Positions 44,920 through 53,969 of a DNA stretch of 64,000 nt are shown here, one piece after another. Each line of letters begins with the position of its first letter. Positions within the stretch are counted from its first letter, which is position 1. The translations under genes and the position numbers were made by a program. This DNA is from Aggregatilinea lenta. Lineage in GTDB: Bacteria > Chloroflexota > Anaerolineae > Aggregatilineales > Aggregatilineaceae. The stretch lies in contig NZ_BFCB01000001.1 in the NCBI RefSeq assembly GCF_003569045.1, forward strand, positions 589,189-653,188, read 5' to 3'. The notes beneath the pieces are model-generated. The model was not told the DNA's origin and ran no database searches. It saw only the letters and a program-made list of their open reading frames with translations.

Positions 44920-45411
44920 ATGAGCGTGCAGTTGAGCATTGTGCCAATCGAAAAGCCAGAAGCGATCAATTTTATCCTGGGGCAAAGCCACTTTATCAAA
45001 ACGGTAGAAGACATCCACGAGGCGCTGGTCACCGCCGTGCCGAACATCAAGTTCGGGCTGGCGTTCTGCGAGGCATCCGGCGAGCGGCTGGTTCGCTGGA
45101 CCGGAACTGATCAGGCCATGATCGATCTCGCCATCCAGAACGCGAGAGCCATCGGCGCGGGGCACGCGTTCATCCTGTTTTTGGGCGAGGGCTACTTCCC
45201 GATCAACGTGCTGCACGCGGTCCAGCGCGTGCCGGAAGTGGTGCATACCTTCTGCGCGACGGCCAACCCCACGCAGGTCATCATCGCGGAGACGGATCTG
45301 GGGCGCGGCATTCTGGGCGTGATCGACGGCGAGACGCCGCGCGGCGTCGAGGATGAATCGGGCATCTCGTGGCGTAAGGGCCTGCTGCGCCGCTTCGGGT
45401 ATAAGCTGTAG
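44920..45411 (+). CDS. adenosine-specific kinase-like protein
   Basis: 163 residues, the full length of the Adenosine_kin family (PF04008). NFILGQSHFIKTVEDIHEAL, KFGLAFCEASGERLVRWTG, HAFILFLGEGYFPINVLHAV and GILGVIDGETPRGVEDE follow the family throughout, ending in the typical GYKL. An archaeal member phosphorylates adenosine with nucleotide; the bacterial role is little studied. AAGGAG precedes the ATG. The gene follows the TnpB relic by 45 bases. Confidence 0.9.
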   Translation: MSVQLSIVPIEKPEAINFILGQSHFIKTVEDIHEALVTAVPNIKFGLAFCEASGERLVRWTGTDQAMIDLAIQNARAIGAGHAFILFLGEGYFPINVLHAVQRVPEVVHTFCATANPTQVIIAETDLGRGILGVIDGETPRGVEDESGISWRKGLLRRFGYKL

Positions 45412-45459
45412 GGTACGCTATCACCGATCGCCCCGCACGAGCAGAGGAAGGGGATCATC

Positions 45460-46008
45460 ATGGCCGTTCAATCCCAGCATATGCCAGTCGAGGAATTCGA
45501 CCGTTTTGTGATGCTGCCGGAGAATGTGGACCGGCTGTTTGAATACATCGGGGGGGAGGCGGTAGAGGTGGTATCCAACCAGCGGGCGTCCGCTATCGCA
45601 GTGACGGTAGCGTTTTATCTCAAGCTCCACCTGCGCGAAAACGCCCTGCCCGGCATCGTCAGCGGCGCGGACGGCGGCTACGTGATCGCCGGGGAGCGCT
45701 ACATCCCCGACGTAGCGTTCGTCTCCGCACAGCGCCAGCCCGAAGCCTCCGAACGGCCCTACAGCCCGGTTCCGCCCGATCTGGCGGTCGAAGTGCTGTC
45801 GCCCTCGAACACACCGCACGAGATGCGCATCAAAGTCGTCAACTACCTCTCCGTGGGGGCGACCGTATGGATCGTCGATCCTGATCGGCAGGTGGTCGAG
45901 GTCTATGCCCCCGGCCAGCCGGTCAAGAAGGTAGGCATCAACGGCAGCTTGAGCGGCGTCGCTGTGCTGCCGGGTTTTGAGCTACCCGTTAAAAATATCT
46001 TCGAATGA
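45460..46008 (+). CDS. Uma2-family (DUF820) PD-(D/E)XK protein
   Basis: 182 residues. RLFEYIGGEAVEVVSNQRAS, then YIPDVAFVSAQRQPEASERP and PDLAVEVLSPSNTPHEMRIK match the Uma2 pattern; the acidic catalytic residues are the Asp of YIPDVAF and the Glu and nearby Lys of AVEVLSPSN...IKVVNY. Members are predicted nucleases of the restriction endonuclease fold, often in many genomic copies with unknown targets. Good ribosome site (GAGGAAGGGG). Confidence 0.88.
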   Translation: MAVQSQHMPVEEFDRFVMLPENVDRLFEYIGGEAVEVVSNQRASAIAVTVAFYLKLHLRENALPGIVSGADGGYVIAGERYIPDVAFVSAQRQPEASERPYSPVPPDLAVEVLSPSNTPHEMRIKVVNYLSVGATVWIVDPDRQVVEVYAPGQPVKKVGINGSLSGVAVLPGFELPVKNIFE

Positions 46009-46031
46009 TGCAGTAAAAGGACGAGGATCCG

Positions 46032-46901
46032 ATGCTCTTCGGCGTTCACCTTCCTCACTTTGGCGCACACGCGGACGCGCGCGTGTTGGCGGATCTGGCG
46101 GCGGAGGCCGAAGCCGCCGGGTGGGACGGGTTTTTCATCTGGGACCATCTGGCGATGTGGTGGCCCGTCGAGGTGACCGATCCCTGGATCGCGCTAACGG
46201 CAGTCGCGCTGCGCACGGAACGGCTGCGTTTCGGCCCGCTGGTCACACCCCTGGCGCGCCGCCGCCCGCAGATGGTCGCGCGGCAGGCGGCCACGCTCGA
46301 CCGGCTCTCCGGCGGGCGGCTGATCCTGGGCGTGGGCCTGGGCACGCACGCGGAGGAGTTCGAGCGGTTCGGGGAAGCGCCCGGCCTCAAGCAGCGCGGC
46401 GAGCGGTTGGACGAAGCGCTCACCGTGCTGGACAGGCTGTGGCGCGGCGAGCCGTTCACCTATCACGGCACGTACTATCAGGTCGAGAATGCGGAATTCC
46501 GCCCGACCCCCGCGCAGCAGCCGCGCATCCCGATCTGGGTGGCGGGCAACTGGCCCAACAAACCGCCGTTCCGCCGCGCCGCGCGCTGGGATGGCGTCGT
46601 ACCGCAGGGGCGCGGATCGGGCTGGAGCGACCAGCAGCCGCCGGACGAAATTGCGGAACTCGCCGCATTCATCCGCGAGCAGCGCGGCGACATGCCGTTC
46701 GACATCGTGCATTCCGGCATCAGCACCGGGATCAACCCCGCGCGCGAGGCGGAAATGGTCGCCGCCTATGCCGCCGCAGGCGTGACGTGGTGGATCGAAA
46801 ACCTCAATCCCTGGCGTTACGGCTGGTCCGAGGGCGATCCGAACTGGCCCGCCGACGCGATCCTGGCGCGCATCCGGCAGGGGCCGCCGGGCCGTAGCTA
46901 A
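46032..46901 (+). CDS. LLM-class flavin-dependent oxidoreductase
   Basis: 289 residues of the luciferase-like monooxygenase TIM barrel. FGVHLPHFGAHADARVLADL, DGFFIWDHLAMW, TERLRFGPLVTPLARRRPQM, ATLDRLSGGRLILGVGLGTH and DEALTVLDRLWRGEPFTYHG are all standard for the F420- or FMN-dependent members. The substrate cannot be told. AAAGGACGAGG precedes the ATG; the Uma2 stop is 23 bases upstream. Confidence 0.93.
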   Translation: MLFGVHLPHFGAHADARVLADLAAEAEAAGWDGFFIWDHLAMWWPVEVTDPWIALTAVALRTERLRFGPLVTPLARRRPQMVARQAATLDRLSGGRLILGVGLGTHAEEFERFGEAPGLKQRGERLDEALTVLDRLWRGEPFTYHGTYYQVENAEFRPTPAQQPRIPIWVAGNWPNKPPFRRAARWDGVVPQGRGSGWSDQQPPDEIAELAAFIREQRGDMPFDIVHSGISTGINPAREAEMVAAYAAAGVTWWIENLNPWRYGWSEGDPNWPADAILARIRQGPPGRS

Positions 46902-46945
46902 ACTATCCGCGAAGGTTCTGAGAGCGTCTACTAAGGAGGCGCAGC

Positions 46946-47224
46946 ATGACCGAGCAGAAGCATTTCACCGCCGAGCAAGCCCGCCAGATCGGGGAGCAGT
47001 TGGGCATCGACTGGACACGCTTCGATGTCGAGCAGTACCGCATGGGCCTGGACGTCGAGCTGGAACACGGTCTGAACGATCCATCCACCGACGTGACCGG
47101 CAACGATCCGATCCTGACCGGCAAGATCGCGCTGGCCCACCTGAACGAATTTCCCGATTACTACACACGCCTGGAGAAGATGGAAGAAGAAGCCAAAGAA
47201 TATTGGGCCGGGCGCGAGCATTGA
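46946..47224 (+). CDS. DUF5661 family protein
   Basis: 92 residues. FTAEQARQIGEQLGIDWTRF, then FDVEQYRMGLDVELEHGLND, DPILTGKIALAHLNEFPDYY and LEKMEEEAKEYW follow the DUF5661 pattern. All-helical, acidic, no known activity. AAGGAGG stands ideally before the ATG. Confidence 0.85.
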   Translation: MTEQKHFTAEQARQIGEQLGIDWTRFDVEQYRMGLDVELEHGLNDPSTDVTGNDPILTGKIALAHLNEFPDYYTRLEKMEEEAKEYWAGREH

Positions 47225-47254
47225 GCCATCTTAACCGAGAGGATGCAGCCGAAG

Positions 47255-48625
47255 ATGCCTTACCGCACGAGCGAATTTGACGAGTACATCGAGCAGAACC
47301 GGGAGCGCTTCCTGGCCGAGTTCGGGGAGTTCATCGCCGTGCCGAGCGTCGCCGCAGATGCGCGCGGCGTGGACGACATGGCTGAGCTGGTCGCGGCGCG
47401 GCTCCGCAAGCTGGGCGCGGCGGTGACGATCTTCCCCACGCCCGGATCGCCGGTGGTCTACGCCGACCTGGGACCGAAGGACGCCGCGCGCACCCTGATG
47501 ATCTACAACCACTACGACGTCCAGCCGGAAGATCCGGTGGTGCTGTGGGAAACGCCGCCGTTCGAGATGGCGACCCACGACGGGCGGCTGTGGGGACGCG
47601 GCACGTCCGACGACAAGGGCGAGCTGCTCTCGCGTATCCAGGCCGTCGAGGCGTGGCAGGCGACGCAGGGCCAGCTTCCAGTGCGGATCAAGTGGGTGGT
47701 CGAGGGCGAAGAGGAGATCGGCAGCGTACACCTGGAAGAATGGGTCCGCGCGCACCAGGATCTGCTGGCTGCCGACGGCCTGCTGTGGGAAGGCGGCGGC
47801 TACGACGAAGCGGGCCGCATGCAGTTTGGACTGGGCTGCAAGGGCATCATGTACTTCGAGTTACGCTGCAAGGGGCCGCGCATCGATCTGCACTCGTCCA
47901 ATTCCCCGATGGTGCCCAACCCGGCGTGGCGGCTCGTGTGGGCGCTGAGCACGCTCAAGGACCAGGACGATCACATCACGCTCGACGACTACCTGGACCA
48001 CGTCCGCCCGCTGACCGACGAGCAGTGGGCCGCCATCGACGCCGTGCCGATGGAGTTCGACAAGATGCGCGAAAACTGGGGCCTCGACCGGTGGCTGAAC
48101 GGTCTGTCCGACGAGGAAGCGCGCCGCCACTACTTCGCGGACCCGACCATCACCATCTGCGGGTTCGAGTCCGGTTATACCGGCTCCGGCTCCAAGACGG
48201 TGCTGCCCGCCGAAGCGATGGTCAAGCTCGACTTCCGCCTCGTGCCGGACCTGACGCCGCAGCTTGCCTACGACCTGCTGCGCGCCCACCTCGACCGGCG
48301 CGGCTTCGACGACATCGAGATCATCAAGCTCGGCGGTGAAGGCCCGGCCAGCTCCCCGCCCGGCAGTCTGATCGAGCGCGCGGCGGTCGCGGCCAGCATC
48401 GACACGTGGAGCAAGCAGCCGATCATGCTGCCGTGGTTCGCGGGCAGCGGACCGATGTATTCCATGAGCACGGTGGCGGGCATCCCAGTCTGCTTCGCCG
48501 GGGCGACGTGGCACCCCGACATGCGCGCGCATTCGCCCAACGAGAACATCTTCATCGACGACTACTTCGACTCGATGCGCTTCACCGCCTCGCTGATCGC
48601 GCACTTCGCGGAAGCGACGGCTTAA
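47255..48625 (+). CDS. M20 family dipeptidase
   Basis: 456 residues. MIYNHYDVQPEDPVVLWETP gives the first zinc His and its neighbour Asp; GRGTSDDKGELL holds the bridging Asp; VVEGEEEIGSVHLEEW holds the catalytic Glu pair; ATWHPDMRAHSPNENI gives the late His. The dimerisation domain lies between about 180 and 300. This is the carnosinase/PepV-like group that cuts dipeptides. The ATG at 47243 almost touches GAGAGG, so I prefer 47255 (MPYRTSEFDEYIEQ), giving a workable spacing. Confidence 0.92.
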   Translation: MPYRTSEFDEYIEQNRERFLAEFGEFIAVPSVAADARGVDDMAELVAARLRKLGAAVTIFPTPGSPVVYADLGPKDAARTLMIYNHYDVQPEDPVVLWETPPFEMATHDGRLWGRGTSDDKGELLSRIQAVEAWQATQGQLPVRIKWVVEGEEEIGSVHLEEWVRAHQDLLAADGLLWEGGGYDEAGRMQFGLGCKGIMYFELRCKGPRIDLHSSNSPMVPNPAWRLVWALSTLKDQDDHITLDDYLDHVRPLTDEQWAAIDAVPMEFDKMRENWGLDRWLNGLSDEEARRHYFADPTITICGFESGYTGSGSKTVLPAEAMVKLDFRLVPDLTPQLAYDLLRAHLDRRGFDDIEIIKLGGEGPASSPPGSLIERAAVAASIDTWSKQPIMLPWFAGSGPMYSMSTVAGIPVCFAGATWHPDMRAHSPNENIFIDDYFDSMRFTASLIAHFAEATA

Positions 48626-48688
48626 AGCGCGCGAGTTTGGTACACTCTGAGCACAGCGTTCACCAAAATGAGAAAGGGATTTAACCGC

Positions 48689-49207
48689 ATGGCAAAAGAA
48701 TATAAGTCACCGCCGGAAATGGTGATCGACCCGGCCAAGACCTATACCGCGACCTTCAAAACCGAAGTGGGCGACATCGTGGTGGATCTGTTCGCCAAAG
48801 AAGCGCCGATCACGGTCAACAACTTTGTATTCCTGGCGCGCGACGGCTTTTACGACAACACGACCTTCCACCGCGTGATCAACGGCTTCATGGCCCAGGG
48901 CGGCGACCCGACCGGGACCGGGCGCGGCGGCCCCGGCTACAAATTCAACGACGAGCCGGGCGCGCTGGCGCTCAAGCACGACACCGCCGGGATACTGAGC
49001 ATGGCGAACGCCGGAGCCAACACTAACGGCAGCCAGTTCTTCATCACGCACGGTCCGACACCGCACCTCAACGGGAAGCACGGCGTCTTCGGGCAGGTCC
49101 ACGGCAAGGACAGCATCGACGTGCTGATGAAGATCCCGGAGCGCGACCCCATGCGCGCCCGCGAACCCGGCACGACCATCAACACGATCGAGATCACTGA
49201 GGCGTAG
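48689..49207 (+). CDS. cyclophilin-type peptidyl-prolyl isomerase
   Basis: 172 residues. [40 protein letters not shown] and [20 protein letters not shown] carry the catalytic Arg, Phe and Gln of cyclophilins. Without a signal peptide, so cytoplasmic; it accelerates proline isomerisation. I use the second ATG (48689), which has AAAGGG about ten bases upstream. Confidence 0.96.
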   Translation: MAKEYKSPPEMVIDPAKTYTATFKTEVGDIVVDLFAKEAPITVNNFVFLARDGFYDNTTFHRVINGFMAQGGDPTGTGRGGPGYKFNDEPGALALKHDTAGILSMANAGANTNGSQFFITHGPTPHLNGKHGVFGQVHGKDSIDVLMKIPERDPMRAREPGTTINTIEITEA

Positions 49208-49240
49208 CGCGTTTAACTGCCCGGCCCTTCCCTCCTTACG

Positions 49241-49322
49241 AGGGAAGGGCGTAAAACTCTCCTACGAAGCATCGTTTTCTCCCCTGTCCAGCCCAGACTG
49301 GAGAGGGGCCGGGGATGAGGTC
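49241..49322. repeat. intergenic repeat, family 2
   Basis: CTCCCCTGTCCAGCCCAGAC followed by TGGAGAGGGGCCGGGGATGA is an imperfect hairpin after the cyclophilin gene. A near copy is at 50813-50857. Confidence 0.7.
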
Positions 49323-49458
49323 TCCACGATCACCGGACCTGTTTGTTAATCCGCATCGGTACGCCCCTACCGCCGCTCCTGCGTTCCAGCCCACTGCGCA
49401 CCACCCGCCGCCAACAAGATCGTTGCCGAGCCGTCGCGGACCCGTTATCATCTCCCCC

Positions 49459-49761
49459 ATGAGCAAAAACGATCACGCACTCACCCGGCGCGGCCCCGAC
49501 CAGCGCGTATGGTACATCGTGGCCCACGCGACCAGCATGATCCAGGCGGAGATCCCCGCCGGGCTGCTGCGCAGCGCAGGCATCCCGGTCTATTTGTTCC
49601 GCGAGGCCGCCAGCACCGCGATCCCGGTATCTTACGGACTGCTGGGCAACATCGACATCGCCGTGCCGGAGGACTTCTACGCCGAGGCAATGACGCTGCT
49701 CGAAGAAGGTGATGTAGAAGCAGACGATGCGCTTCCGCCCGGCGACGACACGGACCCGTAA
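49459..49761 (+). CDS. DUF2007-type small protein
   Basis: 100 residues. WYIVAHATSMIQAEIPAGLL, SAGIPVYLFREAAS, LLGNIDIAVPEDFYAEAMTL follow the DUF2007 'putative signal transducing' fold (PF09413): a short alpha/beta unit with a paralogue-shared 'IPVYL' strand. Acidic tail. No clear ribosome site before the ATG. The role is unknown. Confidence 0.75.
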   Translation: MSKNDHALTRRGPDQRVWYIVAHATSMIQAEIPAGLLRSAGIPVYLFREAASTAIPVSYGLLGNIDIAVPEDFYAEAMTLLEEGDVEADDALPPGDDTDP

Positions 49762-49817
49762 ACGGCTGCGCGCCCGATCAGACCTGCTTTCCCCGGCACA
49801 TTCAGCGAGAACACTTT

Positions 49818-50645
49818 ATGTCCGATTCTTCTGTCCATCGCGCGCCCGATGCGCTGGATAGCTCTCACGGTTCGAGGCGAGTGCGTGCGGCGCGCTGGCA
49901 CCTGCTGCTGGCCCCCGCGTTTGGACTGGCGCTGTTCCTGGGATGGACGCTGCTGGCCGGGTCCGGTCTGTATGCGGACTTTATCGTGCCTTCCCCGGCG
50001 GCAGTCGCGGATCGCTGGTGGCAGATCGCGTCGGATGGCTCGCTGCTGCGCCACGCGGCGGTCACGCTGCGCGAGGTACTCACCGGCCTCATCCTCGGCA
50101 TCTTCGCCGCGTTCACGTTGGGGTATCTCATCGCCAAAAGCCGGATCATTGCCTACACCCTGACGCCTTACCTCGTCGCGCTGCAAGCGATCCCGATCGT
50201 CGCCATCGCGCCGCTGCTGATCATCTGGTTCGGCGCGGGCATCGTCAGCAAAGTGATCGTCTGCGCGCTGCTGGTGTTCTTCCCGATGCTGATCAATACC
50301 ATGCTCGGCATCCGCAACATTCCCGGCGAGCTGCGCGACCTCATGGATTCGTTGGAAGCGACGCCGGTGCAGACGTTCTGGCACCTGGAGCTGCCCGCCG
50401 CGCTGCCGATCATGATCGGCGGGCTGAAGGTCAGCGCCACACTGTCGGTGATCGGCGCAGTGGTGGGGGAGTTCGTCAGCGCCAACGCCGGGCTGGGCTA
50501 CCTGATCAACTTTGGGCGCGGAGTGTACGACACGCCGCTGGTGATCGCCGCTGTGTTTACGCTGACCGCGCTCGCCCTGACGCTCTACGGGCTGGCCGCC
50601 TGGATGGAAGCGCTGCTGCTCGGCTGGCAGAAGGTCAGCCGGTAG
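49818..50645 (+). CDS. ABC transporter permease, SsuC/ThiX-type
   Basis: 275 residues with six predicted helices. The EAA loop is LMDSLEATPVQTFWHLELPA, preceded by LVVFFPMLINTMLGIRN-like sequence, and the start FIVPSPAAVADRWWQIASDG is typical of nitrate/sulfonate/HMP importers. Together with the binding protein and ATPase genes downstream it makes a complete type I importer. A 316-base gap with repeats separates it from the binding-protein gene. Confidence 0.92.
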   Translation: MSDSSVHRAPDALDSSHGSRRVRAARWHLLLAPAFGLALFLGWTLLAGSGLYADFIVPSPAAVADRWWQIASDGSLLRHAAVTLREVLTGLILGIFAAFTLGYLIAKSRIIAYTLTPYLVALQAIPIVAIAPLLIIWFGAGIVSKVIVCALLVFFPMLINTMLGIRNIPGELRDLMDSLEATPVQTFWHLELPAALPIMIGGLKVSATLSVIGAVVGEFVSANAGLGYLINFGRGVYDTPLVIAAVFTLTALALTLYGLAAWMEALLLGWQKVSR

Positions 50646-50961
50646 TCGGGAAAAGAGCAGTCGTTAGTCGTTAGTTTTAGTGATTGGTCAAGAACAAAAG
50701 CAAAAACAGGCAAAAGTAAAACCGGGCGGGTTGATGCTCTTTAACTTTTAAATCCGGACAAAACCAGGGCGGGTTTCTAACCCGCCTCTACAACCCCCCG
50801 TTGGGTGGCTTTTCTCCCCTTTCCAGCCCAGACTGGAGAGGGGCCGGGGGTGAGGTCGCGACGATTTTTGCTTTTACTAAAAACTGACAACTGATCACTA
50901 AAAACTACTTTTTGTGTTGTCGCTGGCCGATCCTGAGCGCTATCCACTGGAGGAACTCCTT
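50646..50961. repeat. repeat-filled gap inside the ABC importer gene set
   Basis: Contains family 3 AT-rich segments (GTCGTTAGTCGTTAGTTTTA at 50661-50680 and CTAAAAACTGACAACTGATC at about 50878-50897), an ACCAGGGCGGGTTTC/AACCCGCCTC hairpin (50765-50787) and a family 2 hairpin (50813-50857). No TPP riboswitch core or gene is visible. The arrangement suggests repeat insertion between a permease gene and its partners. Confidence 0.7.
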
Positions 50962-51990
50962 ATGCAAATGCGTCGCTCTCGCATCCGCAACCGCGTCATG
51001 GTGCTGGCGCTCATCGCGCTGATCGTCGTCGGGCTGCTGCTCGCCGCCTACGCCCTGACCCAGGAGGAAGACGCCCCGCCGGACCAAACCCACGTCACCC
51101 TGTTCCTGAGCTACGTGCCAAGCGTGCAGTTCGCGCCTGTTTACATCGCCATAGAACGCGGCTACTTCGCGGATGAAGGGATCGACATCGAGATCGAAAA
51201 CAGCTTCAACGAGGCGGACGGCGTGCAGCGCCTGGGCAGCAACGACCTCGAGTTCGGTATCGTCAGCGGCGAGCAGGTCGTGCTGGGGCGCGGGCAAAAC
51301 CTGCCGCTCGTCTACGTGATGGAATGGTATCACCGCTTTCCGGTCGGCATCGTCTCGCCCGTCGACGAGGGCATCACGGAGCCTGCCGACCTCGCGGGGC
51401 GCATCGTGGGCGTGCCGGGGCCATACGGCGCGAGTTACCTGGGGCTGCGCGCGCTGCTGGCCTCCGCCGACCTGACCGAAGCCGACCTGGGCGAGCTGCG
51501 CTCGATCGGGTTCGCCGCACCCGAAGAGATCTGCCAGGGGCAGGTCGAGGCGGCGGCGGTGTACATCGCCAACGAACCGCTGACCATCGAGCAGGAATGC
51601 ACCGAGGTCAACGTGATCGAGGTGTCCGATTACACGAATCTGGTCGCCAACGGACTGGTCACCAACGAGCAAACGATCGGCGATAACCCCGACCTCGTGC
51701 GCGGCATGGTGCGCGCCATTCTGCGCGGCATCGCCGATACGCTGGCCGACCCGGACACCGCCTTCCAGATCAGCGTGGAGAAGTACGTCACAGATCTGCC
51801 GGAAGACCAGTACGACACGCAGCGGCAGGTGCTGCAAAACTCGCTCGCACTGTGGCAGTCCGACCGTCCCGGTGCAGTCGATCCAGAAGCCTGGGATCGC
51901 ACGCAGACCATCCTGCTCGACACTGGCCTGCTGACCGCTCCGCTGGATGACCTCAGCGCCGGGTACAATATGAGCTTCTTGCCGGAGTAG
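50962..51990 (+). CDS. NMT1/SsuA-like ABC substrate-binding protein
   Basis: 342 residues. A hydrophobic N-terminal segment (about 9-29) serves as signal anchor; no lipobox Cys is seen. The rest is the NMT1/THI5-like type II binding fold: VTLFLSYVPSVQFAPVYIAI, GYFADEGIDIEIENSF, NDLEFGIVSGEQVVLGRGQN, DLAGRIVGVPGPYGASYLGL. These proteins bring in pyrimidine precursors of thiamine, sulfonates or related compounds. The ATG at 50962 has GGAGG eight bases upstream and replaces an upstream ATG at 50914. Confidence 0.9.
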   Translation: MQMRRSRIRNRVMVLALIALIVVGLLLAAYALTQEEDAPPDQTHVTLFLSYVPSVQFAPVYIAIERGYFADEGIDIEIENSFNEADGVQRLGSNDLEFGIVSGEQVVLGRGQNLPLVYVMEWYHRFPVGIVSPVDEGITEPADLAGRIVGVPGPYGASYLGLRALLASADLTEADLGELRSIGFAAPEEICQGQVEAAAVYIANEPLTIEQECTEVNVIEVSDYTNLVANGLVTNEQTIGDNPDLVRGMVRAILRGIADTLADPDTAFQISVEKYVTDLPEDQYDTQRQVLQNSLALWQSDRPGAVDPEAWDRTQTILLDTGLLTAPLDDLSAGYNMSFLPE

Positions 51991-52001
51991 GACGCCGCCC
52001 C

Positions 52002-52766
52002 ATGCCCAACGACACCATTCTCGCCGCCGAACACATCCACCACACCTACGCCAGCCCGACCGGTGACGTGCCCGCCCTGGACGACGTGACATTGGAACTG
52101 GCGCGTGAATCGTTCGTGTGTCTCGTGGGGCCGAGCGGTTGCGGTAAAAGCACGATGCTGCGTATCCTCGCCGGGCTGCTCAGTCCCACCAGCGGGCGCG
52201 TCCTGCTCGACGACCAGCCGGTCACGCACGCGGTGCGGCGCATTGGCGTGATGTTCCAAAAAGCCAACCTGATGCCCTGGCGCACGGTGTACGGCAACCT
52301 CGTGCTGCCGCTGGAACTGTCGAGCCTGCCCGCCGCCGAGCAAGACGAGCGCGCGGCGAGCATGCTCGACCTGATCGGGCTGACGAACTTTGCCGATGCC
52401 TATCCCGCCGAGCTGTCGGGCGGCATGGCGCAGCGCGTTGCGATTGGCCGCGCGCTGATCTATTACCCCGAGGTGCTGCTGCTGGACGAGCCGTTCGGCG
52501 CGCTCGACGCGCTGACGCGCGAGCAAATGAGCGAGGAGCTGCTGCGCATCTGGGCGCGGCATCGCAAGACAGTGTTGATGGTCACGCACAGCATCCCTGA
52601 AGCGGTGCTGCTGGCGGACCGGGTGCTGGTGATGAGTCCGCGACCGGGACGTATCATCGCGGACGAGACGATCCCGCTGCCGCGCCCGCGCTCGCTCGAC
52701 CTGATGCACCAGCCGGAGTTCGTCGCGCTGACGGAGCGCCTGCGGCACCACATCCGCCGGACGTAA
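52002..52766 (+). CDS. ABC transporter ATPase, SsuB/TauB-type
   Basis: 254 residues. Walker A is GPSGCGKSTMLRILAGL, the Q-loop MFQKANLMPW, the signature LSGGMAQRVAIGRALIY, Walker B VLLLDEPFGALDALTR and the switch His in MVTHSIPEAVLLADRV. It powers the importer formed with the two genes upstream, 11 bases after the binding protein stop. Confidence 0.95.
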   Translation: MPNDTILAAEHIHHTYASPTGDVPALDDVTLELARESFVCLVGPSGCGKSTMLRILAGLLSPTSGRVLLDDQPVTHAVRRIGVMFQKANLMPWRTVYGNLVLPLELSSLPAAEQDERAASMLDLIGLTNFADAYPAELSGGMAQRVAIGRALIYYPEVLLLDEPFGALDALTREQMSEELLRIWARHRKTVLMVTHSIPEAVLLADRVLVMSPRPGRIIADETIPLPRPRSLDLMHQPEFVALTERLRHHIRRT

Positions 52767-52777
52767 AGCAGGGCCGG

Positions 52778-53590
52778 TTACTCGTTCAAGCGGCGCGTCA
52801 CGTTCCCAATGATCTCGTCAGAGCACTCTTCGATGGGCTTATCGGTGACGTTCACCACGGAGAACTGGCGCTGGCGGTACAACCGCATGGCAAAATCGAT
52901 CTCGTCCTGCAGGGCATCGGGATCGGTGTAACTGCTGCCGCGACTTAAACCCAGGCCAGACTGGCGGTGGAGTCGCCACATCAGCAGCACAGCAGGATCG
53001 GCTGTGAGACCCACCACCCGGCGCGGGTCGATCTCGAACAATTCCTGAGGCGGCGTAACATCCACAATCAACGGGACATTGGCGACCTTCCAGCCGCGCG
53101 TCGAAAGGTACATACTCAGCGGGGTTTTGCCGACCCGCGAAACCCCCAGCAGCACAATTTCCGCGTCGCCCAGTTCTTTTGCGTTTAGCCCGTCGTCGTG
53201 CCTGATTGTAAAGTTGATCGCCTCGATGCGCCGGAACTGCTCCTCGCGCATCTGCCGGTACAGGCCGGGCTGTCCCAGAGGTGACTGACCGAGCATGTGC
53301 GCCAGCGTTGTCAGGACCTGGCCGATAGCATCGATGGCAACGACGTTGCGATTGCGGGCCATCTCGATCAGCGCGATCCGCAGTTGGAGATCCACCAGAG
53401 TGTGCACGATAAACCCGCCCGTGCTCATCGCCTCTTTCACCACAGCATCGAGCTGTCCCACCGTTTTGACGTGCGGCACGATGCGGATTGGCACGTTCGC
53501 ACTGTTGAACTGGGCCAGCGCAGTCCGTACCAACTGCTCGCCGCTGGCTCCGACGCCGCCTGACACGATAAATACCGGGGGAGTGTTCAT
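52778..53590 (-). CDS. PPDK/PEP synthase regulatory protein (DUF299 kinase-pyrophosphorylase)
   Basis: 270 residues. FIVSGGVGASGEQLVRTALA is the family start; the P-loop is LLGVSRVGKTPLSMYLSTRG; DPRRVVGLTADPAVL and SYTDPDALQDEIDFAMRL are late family motifs. Such proteins switch pyruvate phosphate dikinase or PEP synthase off and on by ADP-dependent phosphorylation and Pi-dependent dephosphorylation of a Thr. Its target gene is not in this window. AGGACAAACG precedes the ATG at 53590. Convergent with the ABC ATPase gene. Confidence 0.93.
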   Translation of the reverse strand: MNTPPVFIVSGGVGASGEQLVRTALAQFNSANVPIRIVPHVKTVGQLDAVVKEAMSTGGFIVHTLVDLQLRIALIEMARNRNVVAIDAIGQVLTTLAHMLGQSPLGQPGLYRQMREEQFRRIEAINFTIRHDDGLNAKELGDAEIVLLGVSRVGKTPLSMYLSTRGWKVANVPLIVDVTPPQELFEIDPRRVVGLTADPAVLLMWRLHRQSGLGLSRGSSYTDPDALQDEIDFAMRLYRQRQFSVVNVTDKPIEECSDEIIGNVTRRLNE

Positions 53591-53969
53591 CGTTTGTCCT
53601 GTTCGCAAGCCTACGCGGAGATTATAGACAAACGCGCGTCGTGAGGGCTGGCGGGCGAAGGGGTGTCGAAGCAAGAAGCGGCAAGTCGGTGATCTACCGC
53701 GGCAAAACTACGTTCAACAAGACGCGGACCAACCAGAGCGTATTATGTGCTTTTTGAGCGAGAGCGCTGGTTTCTCACTCGCTCGCTTCCCCGCGATCCG
53801 TGGGGGCGGGGCTTGGTCCGCCCGTTAAAAGAAACACGGGTAGAGGTTGCTTTACCCCTACAGTAATCGACCCTGGTGCACTATGTCGAGCGCCTCGCGT
53901 TCGGGAAACGAGCGACCTTGTTCCGTTAACTTAATGCCTCAGGATGATATCAGCAGCCTTTCGCTGCGA
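53591..53969. repeat. intergenic region with family 1 repeats
   Basis: 379 bases without a gene. At 53799-53863 are GGGGCGGGGCTTGGTCCGCC and an ACGGGTAGAGG...TTTACCCCTAC-type unit. The rest shows no ORF or RNA I recognise. Confidence 0.6.

Noticed and set aside
50646-50961. Possible TPP riboswitch for the thiamine-precursor-type importer
   Set aside because: No CUGAGA or ACCUGAUCUGGAUAAUGC-like core in the gap.
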